A model generated the notes under the pieces. It searched no databases and was not told the DNA's origin. It was given only the letters and a program-made list of their open reading frames with translations. Positions 29,180 through 42,600 of a stretch of DNA of 64,000 bases are shown here, piece after piece; the first letter of the stretch is position 1, and each line of letters begins with the position of its first letter. The DNA lies in contig PUDQ02000066.1 in NCBI GenBank assembly GCA_002964805.2, positions 558,001-622,000 of the forward strand, read 5' to 3'. A program made the translations under genes and the position numbers. This stretch comes from Trametes villosa (lineage: Eukaryota; Basidiomycota; Agaricomycetes; Polyporales; Polyporaceae).

Positions 29180-32148
29180 TGGCATGAACACCACCCACCG
29201 CTCGAATCCGCGTTCGCGCACTCCGGGCAAAACGGGCGTCTATTTCAACGGACTTCGCAAAGTCCTGTGCCGCGGCTCTCCTTCGCTCCACCTCCATCGT
29301 CCGCCCTCTCCCGCCTCGCCGACGCGCCCCCCTCCGCCGTCCACCGGAAACGCCGCAATCTGCAAGCTCGAGTAGGTCAGCAGAAAGGTCGAGTAGGCGA
29401 ACGGGAGACAGGTGCGTACCCGCGCGCCCGGCTGGTGGAAGGCCACCGCAAGCACTCGCACGTCCGTTCCGCGCGCTCCGAGGCGGGGGTGCCCGCCTCG
29501 CTCAAAGTTGTGCTGTCCATCGTCGCGCTTGAAGAGGCTCTTGAGTCGTTCCAGGCGTCCGTGCAGAGGCCTCGGCGCTGCCGGAGTGAGCAGCCGCGCA
29601 CTCGAAGCCGGCTGTGCGCCTATTTCGACGCGCCTCGAACGGCCAAGTCCTCCGCCCGCTTCGACGTCGCTCCCGACCTTTGACCGGTTCTTCGACGTCC
29701 TCTATACACCCCGGCCTGCGCTCCTGCATCTGCAAGCACGAAGGTGAGTGAGAGCCTGACGATGAACAGAACACAAGCGGTGCGTACCTCCTCGTTCTTG
29801 GCTCTGTTTGAGGTCTCGCGCGCTGGTGCGCCGGCCACCCCCGCCCCCGGGCCGGACGCTCTTCAGGTGTGTCCCAGTGGTTCCCGTCCACTCTGCGCGC
29901 TCCATGCGAGGTTCGCCCCCGCGACAGCCCGATGCTGCCTTGGATGCCGGAAAGGCAATCTGCACCTCCGAAAACGTACCCAAACGCGACGCCAGGGGGG
30001 AGAGCAGCGGCAGCGCCTGCCAGACGTTGGAACTGGGGAATGCGAGTCGAAGGAATCGAATTCGCGCACTTGGACAGACGGGCGCCTATTCCAACGCAGC
30101 TCGAAACGGCCAAGTTTCGAGCCTTCGCGCGCGCGCCTCGCATCGCCGCAATGCTCGTCCACCTCGTATCGTCTCCATCCTCTCGCACTCGCCCGTGAGT
30201 AAACTGGGGTGCTTCACGATGTAAGTGTCGTCTCTGTACATTCCCGCCATCTGCATCCTGAAGGTATGTCAGCTACCCATCGGAATTCCGGACCGATGGA
30301 CAAGGCACGTACCGAAACGCTCGCCTCCCACACATACCCAAACCGCGGCGTAAGTACGCAAGCCGTCCACGTCCTCATCCTGCCTAGAAGTGCGCGCCCG
30401 ATACACCCCTCGGCTATTCGAGCCGGTCCGCTGGGTCTCACTAGTGCCCGGAGACTCCGTGTCTTCTCCGGCGGGCTCGGATAGGACGAGTGGAATGAGG
30501 CGGGACGTCTGAGCAGAGGCAGGCGACAGCGGTGGAAGAGCGAGAGAGTGCGGCGCGCGAGGTACCTCGCACGTCGCAGTCAACAGCGCGGGCGCGAGCG
30601 TGAGCGTGAGCGCCTAATCGGGCGACGTCGAACGCGAGGCTTCTCACTCCCGCGACGTACCTTTCTTCCTTCCGCAATCGCCTCGGTCCGCCCGTTTGCG
30701 GGCGCACAGGCTCTCTGCTCGCCTTGTCGCCCAGCCGGCGCGCTAGGCATGTGCTCGTAGTCAAGGGACCTCAGCGCATTCGCTATCTGCAGCACCAGGG
30801 GAAGAAGTCAGCTGCAAGTCCGTCCCATCACAGATACACATCACGTACAGTTTTCGGGGTGCACCCGAAGGTGCAGCAGCGGACATGGACGCAGCGGAAG
30901 CCCTCCGAGCCGGTGCCGTGGCTTTGCGTCGGCGCGATGCGGGCTTGTGTGCTACATCAAGACGGGCCGGAACGGGTGGGTGTCGGAGGGAATAAGTGAG
31001 TGGGAAAGTCCCCGCTTGCAAGGGGAGTGCCAGGGAGAACTGCGGGTGGCGCGAACGCAGCGTACAGCATGCTACAACCAGGAGGCTATCAGCTGCAGTC
31101 CGACCACCAGTGAATCGCGTCGCGGACCATACCTAGTGCTGGGCTCCCTCACTGTGTCCCCAGCGGCCTCTGGCCGTCGTCTGCCTGGCATCTGCTCCCC
31201 ATCACCGTGGCACTCGCCCGACACATTCGTGCGTGCTGCAGTGTCAGAGCTGATATTCTCTTTGTCAGTCGATGATGCAGTAGATGCTAATATGGTAAGT
31301 ACTCGCCTGCTTTCGATCTCATCCACACTGACGATCCTGCCATCCTCCAGCTTGTCTTCATCCCCTTCGATGCAACCACGCTCGAAGTCCTCTGTCGCCT
31401 GACCCGAGGGTGCGTGCGGGGTGCTCGTGGGCTTCCTCAGGGGGAGCCGCTGCCCTACCAGGCGTGCTCACTGCTGCACGGGGTCGCCGGTGGGGTTGGG
31501 AGAATGTCTGGGATGGGTATGCGGGGAGCGGTGGAGCATGCAGAGCGGAAGGAGAGGGGAGCGGCTCCTGTCCGGTGCACATCTCCAGCCGTCAGGCAAG
31601 TCATGGCGACGCGGCGCGGCGGGCGGCCCTGACTGCCCACGGTCTAGCCTCTAGGCGGAGAGGTGAACCTGCGGTGCTGTGTCGCGTGCAGGTTAGGCGA
31701 TCGCGCCGGACACGCCTGCCGCACACTTCCGCCGCCTGCGCGTTCTCACCCCGCACATGTGTGAACCCGCTCCTAATGTATCAGAATCATTTTTAGCCTC
31801 AGACAAATGATATTTCCTTCCCTGGGTGTGCGTCAAGATCCGACGGGCTGCAGGATGGGCTTATGAGATCTTAGGGTGGTTGCCGACACATTTCCGGCAT
31901 CTGGATGCCCACGAAACTAACCCCATAATTCTACTGACCATGCGAGGTGCACGCCGAGGCCGTTGCGCCCTCGGTTGTGTTGTGAATTAAGCAAACCCGC
32001 CCCCTCAGAAATGGAGGGAATGGGAATAGAGGTGTGAGCAGCAGAATGCTCCTCACATCCATATTCCCAATCTCCTCCACTTCTGCTGTGCTCGTTCGAC
32101 CTCTACTGTAGTTCCAAACTGTGTCTAGGAGTGAATATATCTTGTTGC
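29180..32148. other. GC-rich region with decayed repeats and exon-like fragments
   Basis: No intact gene. The motif GCCTATTTCGACGCGCCTCG recurs in diverged form near 29231, 29613 and 30083, and CATCTGCA...GAAGGT-like donor motifs near 29357, 29729 and 30246, so an old repeat is present. An exon-like pair occurs at about 31200-31290 (...SELIFSLSVDDAVDANM, then GTAAGT) and 31351-31400 (LVFIPFDATTLEVLCRLTR). These look like relics of a gene or transposon that I cannot name. Confidence 0.35.
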
Positions 32149-32781
32149 ATGCCAAGCGAGGCCTCGCGCCGGAAGCACAAAGGTTTGCCGTTATCAGCCA
32201 GCCGGCGAGCCCGGGCGCTCTCGCCTGAGCCTGAGGTCGAGATCTATCCACGCCCTACGCGCGCGAATCTCGCTAGACTATACTCAACGCCGCAAAGCCT
32301 TCTTGCGGCCGTCCGCGCAGGCTTTTGCAGCCCTCGCCGTGGTGGTTGTGGTCCAAGGCATGAGCGTGTGCGCAGAGTCGCGCGTGCGAGTGAGCACAGG
32401 CACCTGCCTATTCTGGTAAGTACGTTCAAACCCGCCGACGCGTCTCGCCGACTCGCTGTTCGTCAGCCTCACTTTCCACTGTCCTTCGAACATGCCGAAC
32501 ACACTTTGTCTCCTCTCGGCGCGCGGCGCCCCTGAGCTCTCTCTGCAGGTAGTACACGATCTCATCTAGCCAGGCACACAAAGCGCGCATCCCGCAAATC
32601 GCTACGCCTATGTACCCCAAACGCGCCCCTCGAGCCCGAGTACCACCTGTGCCCGCCTCGAGAATGTCAGATCTGGCGGGAACAGATCTTGGAACAGTGG
32701 CTGACAGACCAGCAGTTGCTCGAGCGCGTGGTGCCGAGGTACCAGTGTGCGTGCGCCTCCGAGTCGCTGACCCGGACTACT
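32149..32781 (+). other. Possible decayed two-exon gene with Cys motif
   Basis: An 89-codon frame from the ATG at 32149 ends exactly at a GTAAGT donor (32416). A second exon-like block, 32549-32781, is bounded by CTCTCTGCAG and GTGAGT and is open in one frame, encoding EYHLCPPRECQIWREQILEQ and later YQCACAS, which looks like real protein. Joining the two blocks at these sites puts the second in a frame with a TAG, so the gene is broken or the model is wrong. Family unknown. Confidence 0.25.
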
Positions 32782-35535
32782 GGTGAGTTAGGGTCGGTTC
32801 GTGAGTGTCGAGCATCGGGCAGCACCCTGACACGCTCAATGACGCACGCGGCGGCTCAGGCATAGCACAGGGCACCGGCAAACACTTAGTGACGTTGTAT
32901 CTTAATACTCGCGAGACGGAAACCGACGAGGAACTCAGGTACGGTAACGGGAGAACGGCTGTGGCGTATCGCGCCCGTGTGAGCTGCATGAATAGGTACG
33001 CGTTTTCATCTTCATGACGCCAACCTCATGAACATATCTATAACGCGCTTAGGGGTGCATACGCAAAGGCCACGAAGGCTCGTAGCTAACTCGTAACAGA
33101 GACGTACTGTGTATCCCTCTCTGGCGTGCGCTTTGCTACCTGATGGCCGCCAGCCCAGCCCGGTCTGCCTGACCTGCCGCCGTCAACGCTGGTACCCATA
33201 ACATAGTAGAGATACGGCTATCGTCTCCTTGACATGTTGCTGACATTCGCACGGCGCTCCGAGCGTGCGCGGCCCGCGCGGGGAGCAAGCAGGGCGTGGC
33301 GGCGATCTAGTAAACGGCAAAAATACGATCGGTGCGTTCACCCACCGTGCCCGCCTCCTCCGACATTCAGCTGACAGCGCGTGCTTTGTGCACGATATCG
33401 CAGCCTGAATGCGTGTTCACTGAGTAGGCGGTCCACTTCGGGGCGTCGCGCCACATGGACGAAGTGGCTGGCTGCCGGATAGTATCCCCTACTTGGTCGG
33501 TCCCAGTCCGTAACGCTGCTCAAGAGTACCGCCCCCCGCTGCTCTGACATCTTTGCTGACACGGAACCGGTGCACGCGCACGCGCAGACCCAGTACCCAA
33601 CCGGCTGGGGCAGTGCCTGCGCCCACTCGAAATGAAGGACGTCCCTGAGCCCTCGCGTATCGACCGCGCGTCTTCCGAAGCGAGCGCATCTCCTCGTTCG
33701 CTCGGAGACTACGTCGTGAAACGTTCCGCCCCGCGTACTGAGTCTTATTGTTCCTCTCTTGGTGCGTCCGTGCGCACCCTCTCCCGCTGACCCCGTATCC
33801 ATCAGCCCACCGTGTCGTGCGCTGGTTGGTCCGCCACCGCGCCCGCTCGGTGACATTCTCCCCTCGGGCTCGGTGTTGCCCTCCGCCCATCTCGTAACCT
33901 CCGGGGCCCGTTTCGCTTCCCGAATGACTCGTGCGGGCTTGGCCTTCGTGCTCGGACGCCGCACGGACCATGGTACGAGGAGAGCGGGTGGACGGCCTGG
34001 ATCGTCGGAGGCATAAGTACGAGACGGGTCGCTCGCGAACGCAGCCACCATCTCCTCCGCCTTGGCTATCGCCTACTTCAACCCTCCCCACACACCCGCA
34101 TGACCGCGCCCCACCGTGACGCGCGTGGATCCTGTGCACGTACCAGGTATGTCAAGAGCGCAAGAATCCTTCCCGTTCACTACTGATATGTTCATCGGTA
34201 TGTGACAGTGCCTGCCACGGCCCGGCGCCCCTCGTACACACTGTGTGCGCGTAGCACCAACTGCGCGAACACGAATCGTATATCGCAATACGTATGCGCT
34301 CGTGAGTACGTCGAGATCCTCTTCGTGCGTCGTGTATCCTCGCTTACCTTTCTCTGATAGCGCTACGTGCGACCCACTGCGCCCTCGCTCCTGTTCGAGC
34401 ACTCCGAGATCCGCAGGCTGCGGGGCGGAACCTCGCACCGCACAAGCTCGTTGAGCGGCGGTGGATGGTAAGATTGGTCTGCCGCGTTCGAGTATGGAAT
34501 AGGCCTCCGCTTACCTCACCTGTATCACAGTGCGTCGGCCCGCCCCCAAGGCGTCGCAGTTGCGGCATCAGGCAACGCCGTGCGCGAGTCCGAGTCCAGT
34601 GCCGGGACATATTAACATCGGCACGCACCAAGGAAGTGCAGCGGGGTGAGAGGATTCATAGTATCTAGTCGGACGGAGGGAGTAGTAGCTTTGGAACTAC
34701 TAATTACGACGCCCTCGGGGGTACGAGTAGCGTCCTGCGCTGCCGTGCACGGCGCTCTCGCAAATGCGGCAAACGGGCCTAAACGCGCCATCGCTGCACT
34801 GGCAGCGTCGGGACGGCGGCGGACGCCATTGTCCTGCGGCGCTCTCCAAGAGCCCGCAAACAAGCCTGCGGCAAGGACGCGAGGCGGCGCGATCTTGACT
34901 CGCTCGAGCCGTCTTGCGTTATCGCGGTAAGTCCAGGAGCTGTTCCCAAACAAGTTAGACGAGCTGACGCTCTCTCGCGCAGCCCTGCTCGACTCGCGTC
35001 GGCTCAGATAGCGATCTGCACACGCTGCTGTGCGCCCGCACGATCGTCTGGGTTTGCGGTAAGTACTCCCGCGACGACTGCGCGGGGGCTGCACTTCGAC
35101 TAACCCCAGGTCTTGCACAGCGCAGCTGAGACGCCGCCGGCGCCGTTCGCGCGCATAGGAGCGGTTTCCGGGCGCTGCGGTAGAGCACTAGCGCGTGCTC
35201 AGAGTAGCTCGGCGAGAAGACGCGACGACGCGTCGCGGCAGCGCAGCAGTATCCAGGCGGAACGCGGAACGCGGGGACTTGCAGGTGGCTCGGCCCACAC
35301 GTACTTAGCGTAGTTACAATGCCCGCGGCGTAGGCACGGGCCGGTAGGAGCGCGCACCGAGGATGTGGCAAACAGCGCCCCTGCGCAGGTAAAGGGAGCG
35401 CACGGTTCATTGGCTGGGCTGGAGGGCCGGACACCGCCGTACATGATAGTACTACTGACTACCTAGCAGATCGTGGCGACGCTGGCGAGTGCTGCCGGCG
35501 GGGACGGAGCTGGGGTCGGCGTCGGTAGTGCACCC
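32782..35535. other. GC-rich region, no gene seen
   Basis: About 2.7 kb with only short frames. Composition approaches that of the satellite that follows, and older, unrecognisable satellite units may be present, but I could not align them. Confidence 0.35.
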
Positions 35536-38500
35536 CTGCGTGCACTCGAATCGGCCCGGCTCCCCTCGGGAGAGGGGGCCCCGGGCGACCGTACCCCGTG
35601 CGAGCGAGATAGGTGGGTCAGGGCCATGGGGGCGTTCAGAGACGGCGAGGTACGCGGACCACGCTGCCGTGAAGATGAGCGTCGGGCAGCCGAGAGAGAC
35701 GGAGAGCGAACCGCGTACCTTGCGCGTTCGCGGTGGCAGCGCAGAGCTCGTCGCCGTGCAGCCGTGCGGCATGTACACCGCCCATGAAGTGCGCCTCGCA
35801 CCTCTGTCGCATCCGGAGGTCGAGGCGCCGCGTCATGGGTGGCGGCGTCGCCGGCACGAAAATTCGGAATCCGAACTCCTCGTACACGCTTGAAGCTGCG
35901 GTACCTGGTAGTTCGTGTTTGGGCGAGTCTTCGTACCAAACGCCGCCGCGGGAGACCGCGAGCACGGCCCGCGGCGCGCGTTTCGCTGTCCGCGCCCACG
36001 AAGCCATCCGAGGGCGACGCGAACCCGACCTCCCCGGATCGCCGTGGAACTCACAGCAGACACGCTTCCCGGTACGCTTGTCCCGGGAATCGTGTTTGCA
36101 GGCCGGTCAGGGAGGGGGGCGGATGTCGAGGCCGAGGTCGTGTCGGGCTCGAGCTCGGGTACCGGACCACGACGCGACGCGAGCGGCTTGCGTGCGGCGT
36201 CCGTTCGCGTCGGGGTGGGGCCCTGTGTGTACGGTGCTCGCGGCGCAGGCGTTTGGAGGGCGGGGGTCGGCCCCGAAGAGGTGTGCGCGGTCGACCTCCC
36301 GGAGGCCCGCCGGGGTCCAGCGAAAAATCGAAAATTGAAACTTTCCAGACGGGTTTGAAACCGTCGGGGCTCGATAGCGGGCGTTCGGAGGAGCATTCCT
36401 GCCAGGTGGCGCGGGGGGAGGGGGCGAGCGGCGCGAGTGGCACGCGTTTTTCTGCGGGCGTGCACGAAGCGCTATGAAACCGCCCCGGAATGAGCGAATT
36501 CTTTTCTCGCCAGATTGCGACGAAACTCATAGCGTACATGCCCCCCAGTGCAGCCGTCTCGGGCGTGTCGTTCGCGGCGCGTTCCGAGCGCGGGACGGCG
36601 GCGGAGAGGCGGGTCTTGTCGAGGGCAGGTCCTGCGAGTGCACCGCGACGCGCCGCGAGCTGCGCGTTTGGCGCGGCCGTACGCGTACGAGTGAGGTCCT
36701 ATGAGCGTTACCCACGCGCCACAAGTGTTTGGGAGGCCTGGGCCGGCCCCTGGGACGTACGCGCGGTCGACGTCCCCGAGGGCCGGCCGGAAAGGCGCGA
36801 AGGTCAAAGTCGTCGGCGGCCTTTGGAACCGCCAGCAGTCCATAGGATATGCCCAGGAGAGTCGTCCTGCGCGATGGCGCGGCGGGAGGCGGCGAACGCG
36901 GCCGGCGGCACGCGTTTCTGCGGCGGGCGTGCACGAACTGCCATGAAATCGCGCGAAATGGTCAGAATTCTTTCGGCTCGGATTGGCGCGAGACTCACAC
37001 GGTATGTACGCCCTGGTCAGTGCGTTTCGGAATTGGTGTTTGCAACGCGGTCCGGGCGGGGGGCGGGCGTGGAGGCGGGGGTCTTGTCGGCGGCGGGCCT
37101 ACCGAGTGCACCGCGATGGGGCGCGAGCGGCGCGTTTGGCACGGTCGGCCATGCTAGGAGAGCGCCCTACACGCGTGTCGCATCCGTCGCAAGAGTCCGG
37201 GGGGCGTGGGCCGGCCGCGGGGACGTGGGCGCGACCGTCCTCCCCCTGGGCCGGCCGAAAAGCGCAAAATTCAAACTCGTCCCCTGCACTCGGGACCGGC
37301 GGCAGACGACAGGATGTGTTCAGGGAAGTCGTCCTGCCAGATGGCGCGGCGGGAGGACGCGAGCGGGGCCGGCGGCACGCAATTCTGAGGCGGGCGCGCA
37401 CGAACCCCCATGAAACCGCCCGAAAACGTCGGAATTTTTCCGGCGCGGATCGCCGCGAGACGCGCAGGGTACGTGCGCCCTGGTCAATGCGTCCCGGAAA
37501 CCGCGTTTGCGGGGCATCCGGGGCGGGGGACGGGCGCGTGGGACGGCGTCGAGTCGTGGGCGGGGCTGCCGGGTGCACCGCGAGGAGACGCGCGCGGCGC
37601 GTGAGGTGCGGCCGGGCATGCTGGCAAGGCGTCCTACGCGCGTTCGGTACGCGTCACAACAGTTCGGGGGGCGTGGGCCGGCCCCGGGGACGTACGCGCG
37701 GTCGTCCGCCCCCTGGGCCGGCCGAAACGTGCGAGAATCAAACCCGCCGCCTGCGCTCGAAACAGGCAGGGACGGGTAGGATATGTGCAGGAGAGTCGTC
37801 CTGCGCGATGGCACGGCGGGAGGGGGCGAACGCGGCCGGCGGCACGCGTTTCTGCGGCGGGCGTGCACGAACTGCCATGAAATCGCGCGAAATGGTCAGA
37901 ATTTTTTCGGCTCGGATCGGCGCGAGACTCACAGGGTACGTACGCCCTGGTTAGTGCGTCTCGGGATCGGTGTTTGCGACGCGGTCCGGGCGAGGGACGG
38001 ACGTGCAGGCGGGGGTCGTGTCGGGGGCGGGGCTACCGCCGAGCGTGGCTGGCGCGACGGCGTGGGTGCTCCCCGGGCGCGTGCGCGCTTCCCCGTGCTC
38101 GTGGGTACACTGTGCACGCGTCGAGGGTGTTTGGGGGGCGTGGGCGGGCCCAGGGTACGAGCCTGCGGACGGCTCTCCCGGTGGGGTGGGCCGAAAACGC
38201 GAAAATTCAGACTCGCCGCACACGCTCGAACGCGGCGGGGCGCCGTCGTAGACGATCCAGCGGCCGTCCCTGCTGAACGGCGCGGCGGGAGGGCGCGCGG
38301 GCGGCCGTCGCCGCGTGCGTCTGTGTTCGGGCCTATGAAATCGCCCAGGGGGGCGAAAATAGCATCGTCCCGGAACGACGCAGGACTCACAGCGCGCACG
38401 CCCCGGGGCTCAGGCGTCTCGGGAAACGCGTCTGCGATCGGTGCCGGGTGCGCGACGAGGGTGCAGGCCGAGGTCTTGTGGGCGGCGGGCCTGCCAAGTC

Positions 38501-38760
38501 GGCGACGACGCGACGCGAAGCGCGCGTGCGGCGCGTCCATGCGCGCTCAGGCGGCGCCGCACACGCGTACTCTGCGCTTCGCACGCACTCCCGGGGTGCG
38601 GGGCAGCGGCGGGGACGTGTGCGAGGCGGATCTCCCCGCGGGTGGGGCACACGTCCGACGGCGTTCGGACGTCCGCGGACGGCTCCGGCGCGCACACGAG
38701 GGGCCATGTGATGTATTGACGGTGTCTACATTACAGAGGGGGGTGGGCCCTGGGGGAAGG
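35536..38760. repeat. GC-rich tandem satellite, about 467 bp unit
   Basis: A landmark of the form GCACGAA...ATGAAA recurs at 36005 (diverged), 36474, 36943, 37410, 37877 and 38335, giving spacings of 469, 469, 467, 467 and 458 bp; a weaker unit starts near 35536. Each unit also repeats a GGTACGTACGCCCTGG-like block and a GTGGGCCGGCCCCGGGGACG-like block. Units starting at 36943 and 37877 are more alike than neighbours, which indicates a dimeric, about 934 bp higher-order unit. Spacings are not multiples of three, so the long frames that cross the array are not protein repeats. Confidence 0.85.
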
Positions 38761-39659
38761 GACGAAGGCGTCCTGTAGGGTGTTTTCTGGGCGGGGGCGG
38801 CCTGGAAACTGGACGCCGTCAGCGCGGTTCGCATGCGGGCGTGATGGGAGCACACCTGAGGCTACAGCAGGGCTGTGTAGGCCGCCTGGGGCACTCCCCA
38901 CCCGGTGCTTCCGAAGAGAGAGAGAGAGCGGGGGGAGGGGGTAGATGGTCTGGAGGTGGCTGGAGAGTCGGCCAGAGAGCGTCTGCGTGGGTGCGGACAT
39001 ACTGTCGGCGGGGCGTGAAGAACGTCTGTTGAGAGCGCTGGAGGTGGGCGGTGAGAGGTGAGCGTGATAGGAAAAGTTTCCGGACGCACCTGCGGCTGCG
39101 CCCCCCGGGCCAGTCCTATAGCTTTCCCCCCGGCGGCGGTACCCACATATGGCAGCTCGCAGCTCGCCTACAGCACCCCGACGCCCCGCTTGCGAGCGTT
39201 TTCACTTCGCCGCTCCGCCGTTGTGTCGGGGGCGGGCATGGGCTGTGCGGCGGGGCGGGGTGTTACCCGTGGTGGCGGTTGCGGGCGGCGCCCATGTCGG
39301 TTGGGCGATCGAGGGTATGCGTGGGACGGATCAGGACGCCGTTTGCGCGCGTTTGCAGGCACATGCCTTTCGTCTGAGGGGCGGATGTGGGCAGAGGCCG
39401 GGACGGGAGAGGGCGCTGTGAGCGCAGCGCGAGGCGGACAGGGCTGGGGACTGACCGACCTGGGCGAGGTACGAAACGCACGCGGCGGGATTCTCGCGAG
39501 CAGAGGCGAGGGGCGGAGGGTGTGTCGAGGGCGGCCGTGGACTGCTATGCGGGACGTACGCAGGAGCCTTGAGAGGCAGCCCAAGGGGACGATCGAGGGC
39601 TGGCAGGGGCGAGACGCTGAACCGGGGAGCGCTGGGACGAGAGCAGCTGGAGAGGGCAC
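38761..39659. other. Spacer between satellite and MCM2 copy 2
   Basis: About 0.9 kb, G-rich, with a GA run near 38909-38922. No gene was recognised. Duplicated MCM2-upstream sequence starts near its right end. Confidence 0.4.
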
Positions 39660-42600
39660 AGCAGTGTGGCGGTGGCAGCAAGAGGAGCAAGTGGAGGTAT
39701 CCGGCGAGGAGAGGGTGGTGGCTATGGCCGGAGCGTCTCAGCCACGCGCCTTGAACCTCGGCGTCTATTTGACGCGACTGTGGCAATTTGCAACTCCGCC
39801 CGTAATGAGCGCGACGCGTCTTCAGGGATCCTGTCTTACTCCTTCCTTCCTCCCTCCGCCTCTCCCGCACGCGTATCAGCTCCTAAAACTACAATGGCGG
39901 TATGTGGAAGTCTTATATTGCTCTATAACTGCTATAAAATCTACCGTATAGACTCCTCGTGGCGCAAAACGCCGTCGCTCCGTAACGCCTACTGGGGGAT
40001 CCTCGCCTGCAGGTCCCTCGCGCGCAGAACGCGACGAAGACTCGTCTCTGCCTCCCTCGTCTCCACCTGCACCTTTCTCTGATACGGACGAGAGTTTGGA
40101 CGAACGCGACGCGGTCAAGGACGTAGATGACGACGCGGATGATGCCGAGGACGGAGATGACTTGTTCGCAGAGGAATTCGAAGAGTACGTCGAAAATGTC
40201 GGACATTCCTAAATCGCATCGGGAGGGCTGTGAACTCGAGGTCGCCTCGGAGTGCCTCGAAATCACCCTCGATATGCCTCGCGTAACCCTCGCATCACCC
40301 GTTAGAGGCCTCGGGATGGAGAATCTGCCCCGAATTGCCCTTCCGAGGCCTCGCGAGGCATCTAGAGGATTTGTACCGCTGCTCGAGGTGGCCTAGATGC
40401 GATTTTATTTCCTCCGACAAAGCTCTCGGCATTCCTAAACCCAGCTAACCACGCTTTTAGCGACTACGCTACCAATGAGCTCTTGGACCGATACTCGGAC
40501 CGCGACATTGACGACGAGCAAGACTTCGACGAGATGTCCGCCGCCCAGAGGCGCGCCGCCGAGGCCAGCATGGCCCGCAGAGACCGTCTCGAGCGTGGGG
40601 GCCGGCGGGGTGCCCGCGCTGCTGCCCGAAGTCGCATGCCCGACTTTCTTCAGAGCGACGATATGGAAGACGATGATGTCGATGGCGGCCTCTTGGCCGG
40701 TATGAAGAGGCGGACTCGGCGGCAGTATGACGAAAGGAAGGATCTTGACGACTTGGAAGGCGTAGACGACGTGAGTGTTAACCCTACATGCGTGCATTCA
40801 AATCGATTTAACCGCCTGAACAGGAACTTCCGCTGGAGCAACTGAGCGACATCAAGGCGAAGTCCATCGCAGAGTGGATCGCGAACGAGCGCGTCCGGCG
40901 GTCCATCGTCCGTCATTTCCGCCAATTTCTCATGACTTATGTGGACGAGCACGGCGCGTCAGTGTACGGCCAGCGCATTCGACACCTTGGAGAAAGTAAG
41001 TTTAGCTGCTTCACCGTTGAAGTACACGCATTCAACTGGTTCCACAGACAACGCCGAGTCGCTGGAGGTGTCGTATCTCCATCTCGCCTTGTCGAAGCCT
41101 ATCCTTGCCTACTTCCTCACCAACTGCCCGAGCGCCATGCTTGCGATCTTCGACGAAGTCGCTTTGAGCGCGATCCTTCTGTACTACCCCGCATACGAGC
41201 GCATTCATTCAGAAGTGCACGTTCGCATCACCGACCTACCCCTCGCATCCTCCCTTCGCGACCTCCGACGATCTCATCTCAATACCCTGGTGCGAGTAAC
41301 GGGCGTCGTCACTCGTCGGACGGGGGTGTTCCCGCAACTCAAGTACGTCAAGTTCGACTGCCGGAAGTGCGGGGCAGTGCTCGGGCCTTTCTACCAAGAC
41401 TCGACCAGGGAGGTTAAGATCAGCTACTGCCCCAACTGTGAGAGCAAAGGCCCCTTCCACGTCAACTCGGAGCAGGTACGTGCGATGTGAACCCTGCCCT
41501 TCGCTGCAGCCGCACTGAACTGTTCCCCAGACGGTGTACAGGAACTACCAGAAGATGACGCTTCAGGAATCACCTGGCTCCGTGCCGCCTGGACGTCTCC
41601 CGCGGCACCGCGAAGTCGTGTTGTTGTGGGACTTGATTGATCGGGCGAAGCCTGGGGAGGAGATCGTACGTGGATTTCGCAGAAAGTCCGGTTGTCTGGC
41701 GCAGGCGTTCCGCGAAACATACGGAGGTTACGGGACCGTTGGTCACCAGTTGGAGGTGACCCAGGTGACCAAGCGTGTTGTCGTTGTCCGATTGGCCCGC
41801 GCTTGGAAACGCGTAGAGTGCTAAGCACATACTCTAGCCACCCTTTCCCTGACCCAGCAAGCGACAGGACGCTCTCGGATTTCGATACTGTTGCCGGCAC
41901 TCTTGCTAACCGCCTTCTTCAGGAAATCACTGGCATCTACCGTAACAACTTCGACGCGTCTCTCAACTCCAAGAACGGCTTCCCGGTCTTCTCGACTATC
42001 CTCGAAGCAAACCACGTCAACAAGAAGGAAGACCAGTTTGCCGCCTTCCGCTTGACTGAGGAAGACGAGAAGGAGATTCGGACGCTAGCGCGAGACGACC
42101 GCATCCGCAAGCGCATCATCAAGTCCATCGCACCCTCCATCTACGGTCATGAGGACATCAAGACCGCCTTGGCGCTGTCGCTCTTCGGGGGTGTCTCGAA
42201 GGACATCAACCGGAAGCACCGTATTCGTGGTGACATCAACGTCCTGCTCCTGGGTGACCCGGGAACGGCCAAGTCTCAGTTCCTCAAGTACGTTGAGAAG
42301 ACCGCGCATCGCTCGGTGTTCGCTACCGGCCAGGGCGCGTCCGCCGTCGGTCTGACGGCGAGCGTGCGCAAGGACCCGATCACGCGCGAGTGGACCCTCG
42401 AGGGCGGCGCGCTCGTGCTCGCGGACAAGGGGACCTGCCTGATCGACGAGTTCGACAAGATGAACGACTCGGACCGGACGTCGATCCACGAGGCGATGGA
42501 GCAGCAGTCGATCTCCATCTCGAAGGCGGGCATTGTCACGACGCTGCAGGCGCGGTGCGCCATCATCGCGGCGGCGAACCCGATCCGCGGTCGCTACAAC

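Noticed and set aside
36490..37954. Overlapping frames of 307 and 323 codons in the satellite
   Set aside because: Unit spacings (469, 467, 458 bp) are not multiples of three, so a repeated protein would shift frame at each unit; composition is GC-driven Arg/Gly/Ala.
39058..39951. 297-codon plus-strand frame upstream of MCM2 copy 2
   Set aside because: It runs through the duplicated promoter and across the MCM2 start in another frame; no homology to a protein and not kept in copy 1.
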